A stretch of DNA of 48,218 bases from an uncultured Bacteroidales bacterium (GTDB lineage Bacteria; Bacteroidota; Bacteroidia; Bacteroidales; UBA932): contig CAJOLS010000008.1 of the NCBI GenBank assembly GCA_905235535.1, positions 1 through 48,218 on the forward strand, written 5' to 3'. Position numbers and translations under genes: made by a program. Under the pieces are notes generated by a model, which was not told where the DNA came from, did no database searches, and was given only the letters and a program-made list of their open reading frames with translations. This document shows positions 15,593-23,672 of this stretch, piece after piece (within the stretch, counting starts at the first letter, position 1; each line of letters begins with the position of its first letter).

Positions 15593-18500
15593 ATGGTAAA
15601 ACGATTCATTATGGTAACCCTTGCATGCCTCGTAGTGGGTGTGCAGGCGTTCGCTCAGAGTGTCGTATCCGGTAAGGTCATCGATGCGAAGGGCGAACCC
15701 GTGATCGGTGCCGGAGTCCAGATCAAGGGCTCCACCACCGGCGTTGCAACCGACTTGGACGGCGCTTTCAGCATCCGCGTGGATGACAACGCCACCCTCG
15801 TAATCTCCTCCATCGGCTACAAAACAGCCGAAATTGCCGTCCGCGGCAAGAAGACTATCAACATCGTGCTGGAAGAAGACACCCTTTTCCTGGACGATGT
15901 AGTGGTTGTCGGTTACGGCACCGCCCGCAAGCGTGACGTATCCGGCGCCATCGCCAGCGTGAACTACGGTAACGATTCCAACGTAGCCTCCCTGCCCAAC
16001 CCCAACGCCTTGTCGGCCCTGTCCTCCAAGGTGGCAGGTCTCAGCTACGATCCTACCAGCAGCGCTTCCGGCGACAACACCCAGACCATGACCATCCGCG
16101 GTAAGAACTCCATTCCTACCGGCGGTTCCATGTCTTCATCGGCCCAGAGCGTCAACCAGCCCCTGCTGGTGGTGGACGGTGTCCTTTCCTATGGCTCCAT
16201 CAACTCCATCAACACGGCCGATATCGAGAGCATCGATGTGCTGAAGGATGCATCCGCAGCCGCCATCTACGGTTCCCGTGCCGCTAACGGTGTTATCATC
16301 ATCACCACCAAGCGCGGCACCAGCAATGCCCCCACGGTGAACTTCAACGCCCAGGTGAGCATCTCCGACTGGAACCGCATGCCCCAGATGGTCACCGATA
16401 AGGAAACCTTCCTGAAGAACCGCTTCTACAGCAAGCAGGGCGCGAAAAATGCGGACTATATTGATAAAGACTGGTCCATGTTCTCCAGCCTGAACGATGC
16501 CGCCAGCTACACCGGCATGCTGGGCGCCCGCGAGCTGGAAGCCTGGAACGAAGGCAAATGGGTGAACTGGCTGGACGAGATTTCCCGCAAGGGCGTGGGC
16601 CAGAAATATGACGTGTCCGTCAGCGGCGGCAGCGACCGCGTAACCTACTACGTCTCCAGCGACTACACCCGTCAGCAGGGTATCCGCAAGGGTGACGACT
16701 ACGAGAAGTTCGGCGCCATGGCCAAATTGGATTTCAAGGTTACCGACTGGCTCTCCCTGGGTGCCAAGGCCAACTTCCTGTCCTCCAACAGCTGGGGTCA
16801 GCCCGCCAACATCCGCTATGCCATGTGGTACACCCCGCTCTCCTATGTCTATGCCCGTCAGCAGGGCTTCGAGGACTGGTACAACAGCCATCCGGACAAC
16901 AATACCGCAAGCCCCTTCGTCGGTTCCGGCAAGAACGACTCCTACGCCTATACGGACCGCCAGAGCAAGAGCACCAACCTCAACGGCGTGGCCTATGCCC
17001 AGGTTGACTTCCCCTTCCTCAAGGGTCTGAGCTACAAGATCACCCTCCAGGGTCAGCGCAATTCCGGTTATGGAGATGTGTACAATAGGCCGGAAATGTC
17101 CGTGAACACGGAAGACATCACCCAGATGCAGGATCCGATGCAGTATATCGGCAGCGTCACCGGCCAGATTTCTTCCTCCGACTACTTCGCCTGGAACATG
17201 GACCAGATCCTCACCTTCAACCGCGACTTCGGCCGTCACCATGTGGACGCCACCGTCGGTTACACCCGTGAGGCTACCAACAGCAATTCCATGGGCGCTT
17301 CCTTCACCGGTTATCCCACTCCCACCACCCTGGGCGTGTATAACATCGAGGCTGCCAACTCCACCACCGACATCTACCGCAACCGCGTAGAAACCCAGGC
17401 CGTGGGTTACCTGGCCCGCCTCAACTACAATTTCGCCAACAAGTACTACATCACCGGCAACTTCCGCCGGGACGGTTTCTCCGCTTTCGCCGATGGCCAC
17501 AAGTGGGGCAACTTCTACGGCGCCAGCGCCGCCTGGGTACTGAGCAACGAGCAGTTCATCAAGAACATGAACTTCTTCGACTTCCTTAAGCTGCGTGTTT
17601 CCTGGGGTCAGAACGGTGCCCGTAACATAAGCGCCGGCGCCACCCAGGCCACCATCAGCAAGGCCACGTCCAACAGCGGTGCTGCCACCATGACCTGGCT
17701 GGGAGATGTCAGCACCCTGGGCATGACCCTCACCAACCTTCCCAACCGTTCCCTCACCTGGGCAACCGTGGAGAAATTCAACGTGGGTTTGGACTTCGCT
17801 TTCCTGAACAGCCGCATCAGCGGTGCCGTGGACGTTTACTCCGGCCGCACCACCAATATGCTGGTAGCCCGTTCCGCCCCTTACATCTCCGGTTTCAACG
17901 ACGTGAACGACAACGTGGGCCTGGTGACCAACAAGGGTGTTGAAGTTTCCATCAATACCATCAATATCAATGGAGACGGCGACAGGACCTTCCGCTGGGA
18001 AAGCAACATCGTCTTCGACCACAACTCCAACAAGCTGGTTTCCCTGTTCGGCCCGGACTACAACGGCAACGAAGCCGACGACGTGGCCAACGCCGTTTCC
18101 TACGGCCGTGAATCCTACTATGCCCTCCAGGTGGGACGTCCCCTGGGCGCCGCCTACGACGTGAAGCTCCTGGGCATCTTCAACAGCCAGGCCGAGATTG
18201 ACGCCTATACCTGGACCAATCCCCAGACGGGTGAAGTCAAAAAGATTCAGCCCGATGCCGAGCCCGGAGACCTCAAGTTCGAAGACTTCAACAACGATGG
18301 CGTCATCGATTCCGACGACCGTCAGTACATCGGTTCCCCGGATCCGCTGTTCACCCTCAACTTCGGCAACACCCTCCGCTGGAAGAACTTCAGCCTGTAT
18401 TTCAACTTCCGCTGGGCCCAGGGTAACAAGGACCACTTCATCGGCCTTGACCCCTATGCCTTCGGAACCAATATGGGCGGCGGCGCCCAGCTGGCCCGCG

Positions 18501-19285
18501 TACAGCCCTGGACCAAAGACAACCAATCCCAGGTATTCCCCCGCTACGGATATTCCAACTACATGGAATACCAGTACTGGAACAGCCGCTCTTTCCTGAA
18601 GCTGAAAGACCTGGTGTTCTCCTACACCATTCCTTCCAAGGTTCTGCAGCCTTCCGGCATCAGCAACCTCCGTATCTATGTGGCCGCTACGGACCTGTTC
18701 ACCATTACCAACTGGTCCGGTCTGGATCCTGAAACCGGTGGTACCATCGCCGCCGGCGCCGCTTCCAGCCGCTTTGGCAGCAACGGTTCCTACAAGACGG
18801 TCACCTTCGGTGTGAACCTCACCTTCTCCGCTCCCGGCAAGAAGAAGAACGTTGCCGCCGCCGCTCCCGTGCAGGAAGTGATCAAGGAAGTCATCAAGGA
18901 AAGAATCGTTGAGAAACCCGTGGAGAAGATTGTGGAGAAAGTCGTGGTCAAGGGCGGCCTGGAAGGCAGCTATGAAGACAACCTGTTCTTCCTCATCGGC
19001 AAGGCCGAACTCCGTCCGGACGAGGCCTTCAAGCTGGGTCAGATTTGCCAGATCCTGAAGGAGAACCCGGATGCCAAGATTGCCATCTCCGGTTACGCCG
19101 ACAGCGCCACCGGCACCAAGGCCATCAACCAGACCCTCTCTGAGAAGCGTGCCGCCGTTGTGGCCGACATGCTGAAGAAGGCCGGCATCGCCGCTGGTCG
19201 CATCATCACCTCCGCCGTGGGTACTGACAGGAACGCTTCCGCCGCTCCCGCCTCCAACCGCGTCGCCGTATGCATTGTTAAATAA
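15593..19285 (+). CDS. SusC/RagA-type TonB-dependent transporter fused to a C-terminal OmpA domain
   Basis: Outer-membrane importer of oligosaccharides that works with the SusD lipoprotein encoded next and is powered by TonB. The 1230 residues comprise a signal peptide (LACLVVGVQAFAQ), a carboxypeptidase-D-like regulatory domain (SGKVIDAKGEPVIGAGVQIK), the LDDVVVVGYGTARKRDVSGA TonB-box/plug junction, a plug ending AAIYGSRAANGVIIITTKRG, and a 22-strand-type barrel whose last strand YKTVTFGVNLTFS is where a normal SusC would stop. It instead continues with a charged coiled linker (VIKEVIKERIVEKPVEKIVEK; about 1080-1120) and an OmpA-like domain (about 1121-1230) with ISGYADS and NQTLSEKRAAVVADML. 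That matches the peptidoglycan-binding signature NxxLSxxRAxxVxxxL, with both the Asp and Arg that grip diaminopimelate in OmpA. The barrel C-terminus faces the periplasm, so the topology is sensible. Codons are GGT/CGT-rich, suggesting high expression. Confidence 0.95.
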   Translation: MVKRFIMVTLACLVVGVQAFAQSVVSGKVIDAKGEPVIGAGVQIKGSTTGVATDLDGAFSIRVDDNATLVISSIGYKTAEIAVRGKKTINIVLEEDTLFLDDVVVVGYGTARKRDVSGAIASVNYGNDSNVASLPNPNALSALSSKVAGLSYDPTSSASGDNTQTMTIRGKNSIPTGGSMSSSAQSVNQPLLVVDGVLSYGSINSINTADIESIDVLKDASAAAIYGSRAANGVIIITTKRGTSNAPTVNFNAQVSISDWNRMPQMVTDKETFLKNRFYSKQGAKNADYIDKDWSMFSSLNDAASYTGMLGARELEAWNEGKWVNWLDEISRKGVGQKYDVSVSGGSDRVTYYVSSDYTRQQGIRKGDDYEKFGAMAKLDFKVTDWLSLGAKANFLSSNSWGQPANIRYAMWYTPLSYVYARQQGFEDWYNSHPDNNTASPFVGSGKNDSYAYTDRQSKSTNLNGVAYAQVDFPFLKGLSYKITLQGQRNSGYGDVYNRPEMSVNTEDITQMQDPMQYIGSVTGQISSSDYFAWNMDQILTFNRDFGRHHVDATVGYTREATNSNSMGASFTGYPTPTTLGVYNIEAANSTTDIYRNRVETQAVGYLARLNYNFANKYYITGNFRRDGFSAFADGHKWGNFYGASAAWVLSNEQFIKNMNFFDFLKLRVSWGQNGARNISAGATQATISKATSNSGAATMTWLGDVSTLGMTLTNLPNRSLTWATVEKFNVGLDFAFLNSRISGAVDVYSGRTTNMLVARSAPYISGFNDVNDNVGLVTNKGVEVSINTININGDGDRTFRWESNIVFDHNSNKLVSLFGPDYNGNEADDVANAVSYGRESYYALQVGRPLGAAYDVKLLGIFNSQAEIDAYTWTNPQTGEVKKIQPDAEPGDLKFEDFNNDGVIDSDDRQYIGSPDPLFTLNFGNTLRWKNFSLYFNFRWAQGNKDHFIGLDPYAFGTNMGGGAQLARVQPWTKDNQSQVFPRYGYSNYMEYQYWNSRSFLKLKDLVFSYTIPSKVLQPSGISNLRIYVAATDLFTITNWSGLDPETGGTIAAGAASSRFGSNGSYKTVTFGVNLTFSAPGKKKNVAAAAPVQEVIKEVIKERIVEKPVEKIVEKVVVKGGLEGSYEDNLFFLIGKAELRPDEAFKLGQICQILKENPDAKIAISGYADSATGTKAINQTLSEKRAAVVADMLKKAGIAAGRIITSAVGTDRNASAAPASNRVAVCIVK

Positions 19286-19295
19286 TTAACGCGCA

Positions 19296-21326
19296 ATGTC
19301 TATGAAAAAGTATATAATCATTCTTCTCGCAGCTGTTCTGGCCGTTTCTTGCAACGACAAGAAATTCCTGGAGGAGCGCACCTACGAGGACGATACCCAA
19401 AGCTTCTTCAAGAACCAGGGTTCCATCGAAATCGCCCTTGCCTCTGCATACTCCGAAGTCCAGTACATGGTATTCGGCAACCAGCGTGGCGGTTCCGAGC
19501 ACAACTGGATGCTCTTCGGCCTGGGCCTGGATACTATTTCCACCACCGGTGGCAACACCCAGTTCTCCAACTGGACTCTCATGAAAGACGACAGCGGTTA
19601 TGCCCGTCACTACGGAGAGTATATGTACAAACTTTCCAACCGTGCCAACATTGTGGTTGACATGATTGACGAGCATCCTGAAATTGAATATACCTCTGAA
19701 AGCATGAAGACCACCCTCCGCGCAGAAGCCGTGTTCCTCCGCGCCTGGGCCTTCCGTGTTATCACCGGTATGTTCGGCCAGGTTGTGTACTCCGACCACA
19801 TGACCCAGGAAGCCCGCTACGACTACGTAATGAATACCCGCGAAGAGGCTTGGGAGAAGATTGCCGCAGACTTCGAGTATGCCGAGCAGAACCTCCCCTC
19901 CACCCCCCGTCTGATGGGTACCGTGACCAAGGCAGCCGCCGCCCACTATCTGGCCGAGACCTATCTCTGCCTGGGTAAGTTCAAAGAGGCCGAAGATGCC
20001 GCTTCCCGCGTCATCAACAAGACCGACGGCAACTACGAAATCATGACCACCCGTTTCGGAAACCGTGCCGACCAGGCCGAAGACCGTTATGGCAACTCCC
20101 TCGCCGCCCCTCAGGGCGCCTATTGGGACCTCTTCCGTTCTTCCGGCAAGACCAAGGTGGGTGACTTCGCCGACGACTCCAACCCCAACGATCCCGGTAA
20201 CCGGGAAGCCATCTGGGTGGCCCAGATTGACTACGAAGCGGGTGTGGACAGCTGGCCCCTCGGCGGTTCCGGAGACTCCTGGTGGCGTATGCACAAGCCC
20301 GTTCTCGAATCCACTTTCGCTCCCTGGGTTCCCATGGGTGGAAAGAACGGTCAGAGAAAAGGCTCCGACGGCAAGAACTACTATGTTTTTACGGCCGATG
20401 CTGTCTGCTACCCTGTGGGCGTAGCTCCTGCCGGTGCCGGTGATCCTCCTGCAACCGTTGACGGTGAAGATCTGGAAGGACGTAAACTTGCCTATAACCT
20501 CTCCACCAGAATCGACTCCCTCGCCTGCCGTGCTCAGGGTGATGGTGCCGCCACTTCCCTGGGCCTGCTGCCCTCCGAATGGGTGGTTCGTCCCGCCGGC
20601 GACATCCTGGGTTCCTACTGGGACGACCCCAACGATTTCCGCGGTAGCGAAATCATGATCCAGCGCGACTACTACACCCCTTCCGGAAAGAAGTGGTCCG
20701 AGGTCAAGAAGGAGGTCCAGGCCCGTGTAGATGCCGGACTGTATGAGATAACCGCCGGTGATACCATCAACATCACCCCCCGTTTCTGGAAGTTCTCCGA
20801 CGACCGTCACATCTTCGACGCCGGCAACGCCTACTATGATACCGACTGGTACATGATTCGTATTGCCGAGACCTATCTGCTCCGTGCAGAGGCCCGTCTG
20901 GCCCAGGGCAACAAGGCCGGTGCCGCCGAGGACATCAACGTCCTCCGCAACCGTGCCGGCGCCAAGCCCTGCGCCGCCGACCAGGTGAACATCGACTACA
21001 TTCTGGACGAACGCGTACGTGAGCTCTTCGGTGAGGAGCAGCGCTGGATTACCCTCAGCCGCCTTAGCTGCAACCCGAATGCCACCTACGTCAGCGATTG
21101 CTATCCCACCCAGAACAACACCACTTCCAACACCTTCTATGAGCGCACCCGCAAATATGGTGTAGGCTATGAGAATGAAGACCGTGGCCGTGATGCTTAT
21201 ACCGACGCAATGGGTAACACCCGTCACCGTCCCAACGTCATGCCCTACAACTACATCCTCCCTATTCCTATCCAGATTATCCAGTCCAACAAGGACGTGA
21301 AGATTGACCAGAACTACGGTTATTGA
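19296..21326 (+). CDS. SusD/RagB-type glycan-binding lipoprotein
   Basis: Surface lipoprotein that caps the SusC barrel and captures glycan. The 676 residues make it longer than the usual 500-600. The signal peptide ends in the lipobox LAVSC followed by NDKK, compatible with surface export. ATG 19302 (MKKYIII) is an equally good start. SusD features include FLEERTYEDDTQSFF near the N-terminus, the TPR-like helices RAEAVFLRAWAFRVITGMFGQVVY and AAAAHYLAETYLCLGKFKEAEDAASRVI, and the C-terminal IRIAETYLLRAEARLAQGNKAGAAEDINVLRNRAGAKP with DERVRELFGEEQRWITLSRL. It follows susC by 10 bases and is closed by a strong terminator. Arg and Gly codons favour CGT/GGT like susC, unlike the CGG/GGG-using genes around them. 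Confidence 0.96.
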   Translation: MSMKKYIIILLAAVLAVSCNDKKFLEERTYEDDTQSFFKNQGSIEIALASAYSEVQYMVFGNQRGGSEHNWMLFGLGLDTISTTGGNTQFSNWTLMKDDSGYARHYGEYMYKLSNRANIVVDMIDEHPEIEYTSESMKTTLRAEAVFLRAWAFRVITGMFGQVVYSDHMTQEARYDYVMNTREEAWEKIAADFEYAEQNLPSTPRLMGTVTKAAAAHYLAETYLCLGKFKEAEDAASRVINKTDGNYEIMTTRFGNRADQAEDRYGNSLAAPQGAYWDLFRSSGKTKVGDFADDSNPNDPGNREAIWVAQIDYEAGVDSWPLGGSGDSWWRMHKPVLESTFAPWVPMGGKNGQRKGSDGKNYYVFTADAVCYPVGVAPAGAGDPPATVDGEDLEGRKLAYNLSTRIDSLACRAQGDGAATSLGLLPSEWVVRPAGDILGSYWDDPNDFRGSEIMIQRDYYTPSGKKWSEVKKEVQARVDAGLYEITAGDTINITPRFWKFSDDRHIFDAGNAYYDTDWYMIRIAETYLLRAEARLAQGNKAGAAEDINVLRNRAGAKPCAADQVNIDYILDERVRELFGEEQRWITLSRLSCNPNATYVSDCYPTQNNTTSNTFYERTRKYGVGYENEDRGRDAYTDAMGNTRHRPNVMPYNYILPIPIQIIQSNKDVKIDQNYGY

Positions 21327-21345
21327 TAATTTAGATCGCTTTTTT

Positions 21346-21376
21346 CGGCCCCCGTTTCCCGGGGCCGTTTTTTTTT
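21346..21376 (+). terminator. Rho-independent terminator of the susCD operon
   Basis: CGGCCCC and GGGGCCG pair across a short loop and are followed by nine T residues, 20 bases after the susD stop. A T-run also precedes the stem, so it could work on both strands. Confidence 0.9.
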
Positions 21377-21398
21377 GTTCCAAAAATGATTAACTTTG

Positions 21399-21511
21399 AG
21401 AGTCTGTTTTGAAATGATTCAATAAATTCTTTATGTTTCTTTTTGGTAAATTTTCCTCAAAAATTTCCACAAAAATAAACTATAAATAAAAATATCATCA
21501 AAACAGACTCT
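21399..21511. mobile_element. MITE-like imperfect palindrome
   Basis: A 113-base AT-rich stretch bounded by 14-base perfect inverted repeats (AGAGTCTGTTTTGA at 21399-21412, its complement at 21498-21511). The interior is also roughly self-complementary (TTTTTGGTAAATTTT against AAAATTTCCACAAAAA), so the whole unit could form one long hairpin. It encodes nothing. Terminal repeats, small size and foldback structure are those of a miniature inverted-repeat transposable element; no clear target-site duplication is visible at the edges. It lies between the susCD terminator and the next operon, so it may alternatively be a regulatory hairpin. Confidence 0.5.
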
Positions 21512-21546
21512 GAATTGAGTAATTGTCCTGTCAAATTTTAAGCCCC

Positions 21547-21999
21547 ATGAAAAGGATAGTACCTCTGTTGCTAAGTGTTTTTCTGGCCATGGCCTGGGCC
21601 TGTTCCAGCCGGCCCGCATTGGAAAAAGAAGCCTTTGACCGCCTGCCCAAGGCGTTGGAAAAGGCCATGGAGGAGCAGATGTCCATGCCCGGAGGGGCAG
21701 AGATTGTCTCCCCCGAGGTAATGTATTCCTGCGACAGCCTCTGCATTATCCAGTTCAAAGCCGTTGCCAAGGACCCCCGGAGCGAAGGTTTCAGTTTCCC
21801 GGTGCGCTATGTATTTTTAAAGGATGTTATCATGAGCCACGCCTACGGACATCCTGTCTTTGCAGAAAGAGTGTCCGGCTGCCCGGAAATGACGCCGGAG
21901 GAAATCCAGGAAACCAAGGACCAGTTCCTCAAAGACGCCGATAAGATTTATCCCTATTACGCTTCCGTTGCCAGCTTGATAACCCCGGAAGACTTATGA
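21547..21999 (+). CDS. Small lipoprotein, first gene of the DUF6057 cassette
   Basis: Start taken at ATG 21547 (MKRIVPLLLSVFL), eight residues into the track ORF, giving 150 residues. A signal peptide ends in AMAWAC-SS, a lipobox. The mature part is a small acidic domain with two Cys (YSCDSLCI) spaced to form a disulfide or bind metal, a third Cys in VSGCPEM, and a helical C-terminus (TPEEIQETKDQFLKDADKIYPYY). I do not recognise the family. Its stop overlaps the DUF6057 start by 4 bases (ATGA), so the two are translationally coupled. No consensus -7 box is visible between it and the MITE-like element. Confidence 0.8.
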   Translation: MKRIVPLLLSVFLAMAWACSSRPALEKEAFDRLPKALEKAMEEQMSMPGGAEIVSPEVMYSCDSLCIIQFKAVAKDPRSEGFSFPVRYVFLKDVIMSHAYGHPVFAERVSGCPEMTPEEIQETKDQFLKDADKIYPYYASVASLITPEDL

Positions 22000-23672
22000 T
22001 GGACCGCTTTGCACTCGCCTTCAGGGAACAGCAGCAACTGTTCTTGCTGGACAAGACTTATCTTGTGCAAAGTCTGTTCACCGTGGGAGGAGTGGCAACG
22101 CTGTCCGGACGCTTTTTGGTCCAGTTTTTCTGGAACCCTGCCTTTGCGGTCCTCATTACCTTGGCTTTGTTGGGACTGGGGGCCTGGCTCCTCTGGTTTT
22201 CCGTGCGGGAAACGCGGGCCGACTGGCCTGTCCTGCCGCTCTGCCTCATTCCCTTCGCCTTCCTGTCGGCCTCCCTGTCGGAGAATGCCATGCACTACAG
22301 CGTGCTCACGGCCTGGCTCCTTGCGCTGGGGGCCCTTTGCGGCTATTCCCGCATCCGTTCCCATAGACTTGCGTGGGGCATCCTGCTCACCATGGCCACC
22401 TACCTGGCCGCCGGGCCCGCCGCCCTCCTCTTTGCAGTCTGTGCCGCGGTCTTGGACTTTTTCCGGAAAGAGTGGGCATCGGCCCTGTACATCCTTGCAG
22501 CCCTTGCATGCGGCCTGGGGGCCTGGCTGCTGGCTTGGACGCCCACTTTGGGGCGGGCCCTGACGCCCTCTTTCTACTACGACCTGGACGCCCCCATGCC
22601 TGTGGCCCACTGGATTCCCTGGATGGTCCTGCCCCTTTCGGTAGCGGCCTGCCGGGCAGCCCAAAAGCTTCAAGGCAAGCGCTTCCTGGTTCCGGGCGGC
22701 TGCACCGCCGTCTTCCTCCTGGCGCTTCTTCCCGCCTTCCGGATGGCCCAAAATACCGAGGACAGGCAGCCCGGAATCACTTATGAATATGAGTATTACG
22801 TAGCAAACGAAGACTGGGACGGGCTGCTCAAGGCCTGCCGTTCCCACGAATGGATTCCCCATACCGCCCAGTACCTGAACCTGGCCCTGTCCTGGAAAGG
22901 CCAGCTCCTGACAGACCTGCTCAAATACGACCAGCGGGGCCCCACGGGTCTCATGATGATGAGCGAAGGCCGCGGGGTGGAGACCACCCAGGCCCATATC
23001 ATGTTTGCCATGGGCAATATGGCCGCCGCACAGGACGTAGCCTTCAACACCCTCAACTCTACGGAAGGCTTCTGCCCCACTATGCTCAAGATGAATGCCC
23101 AAGTGGAACTGATGAGAGGCACCTACGCCGTGGCAGACAAATACCTTTCCCTCCTGGAAAAAGCGCCCCACTACCGGCGCTGGGCCCGGGAGCAAAAGCG
23201 CTTCCTCTATAATGACCGGGCCGTGGAGGAGGATTCCCTGCTGGGCAACGGACGCCGCAGCTGGCCCGTCATGGACGGATTTGCCATGTTCGGGAACCCC
23301 CTGGAGGAAATCATGCGGGTCATCGACGCCAATCCTTCCGACAAAAGGGCCCTGGAATATGCCCTGGCGTATATGCTCCTGGCCAAGGACATCAAGGGAG
23401 TGACCGGAGTGGTGGACCGCTATTACGGGAAACCGGGGCTGCCTTCCCTTCCCGTTTCCGTGCAGGAAGCCGTCCTGTTTTACAGCGAATACACGCGCAA
23501 TATAGGCGGGAACAACAACCTGGGCCCGGACTGGTGCGCCGCCCACGGGGTTGCGGAAGGCACCTTCCGCCGCTTCCAGACCTTCCAGGAAGAGAGCCTC
23601 AAAAGCGGAGGCAAGGCCCCCAAAGGGTACAACTCTTCCTATTGGTATTATTTAGTATATAAGGAGATATGA
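21996..23672 (+). CDS. DUF6057 family inner-membrane protein
   Basis: A 558-residue polytopic membrane protein of unknown function, matching what I recall of DUF6057 from Bacteroidetes. The first 240 or so residues carry about six or seven hydrophobic helices (FAVLITLALLGLGAWLLWFSV; WPVLPLCLIPFAFLSASL; LLTMATYLAAGPAALLFAVCAAVLDFF; ALYILAALACGLGAWLLAW; WIPWMVLPLSVAAC; CTAVFLLALLPAF). The rest is soluble and helical, with TPR-like repeats (WDGLLKACRSHEW, AQDVAFNTLN, ADKYLSLLEKAPHYRRWAREQ, KRALEYALAYMLLAKDIKGV). The last residues YNSSYWYYLVYKE are aromatic. It overlaps both neighbours by 4 bases. A membrane scaffold linked to glycan sensing or envelope function is only inference. Confidence 0.8.
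   Translation: MMDRFALAFREQQQLFLLDKTYLVQSLFTVGGVATLSGRFLVQFFWNPAFAVLITLALLGLGAWLLWFSVRETRADWPVLPLCLIPFAFLSASLSENAMHYSVLTAWLLALGALCGYSRIRSHRLAWGILLTMATYLAAGPAALLFAVCAAVLDFFRKEWASALYILAALACGLGAWLLAWTPTLGRALTPSFYYDLDAPMPVAHWIPWMVLPLSVAACRAAQKLQGKRFLVPGGCTAVFLLALLPAFRMAQNTEDRQPGITYEYEYYVANEDWDGLLKACRSHEWIPHTAQYLNLALSWKGQLLTDLLKYDQRGPTGLMMMSEGRGVETTQAHIMFAMGNMAAAQDVAFNTLNSTEGFCPTMLKMNAQVELMRGTYAVADKYLSLLEKAPHYRRWAREQKRFLYNDRAVEEDSLLGNGRRSWPVMDGFAMFGNPLEEIMRVIDANPSDKRALEYALAYMLLAKDIKGVTGVVDRYYGKPGLPSLPVSVQEAVLFYSEYTRNIGGNNNLGPDWCAAHGVAEGTFRRFQTFQEESLKSGGKAPKGYNSSYWYYLVYKEI

Noticed and set aside
16136-18526. 796-residue antisense ORF inside susC
   Set aside because: Gly/Val/His-rich composition typical of the complement of a GC-rich, C-ending-codon gene; susC is beyond doubt.
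19278-21383. 701-residue antisense ORF over susD
   Set aside because: Shadow ORF with the same Gly/Val/His bias and no start context; the susD reading is clear.
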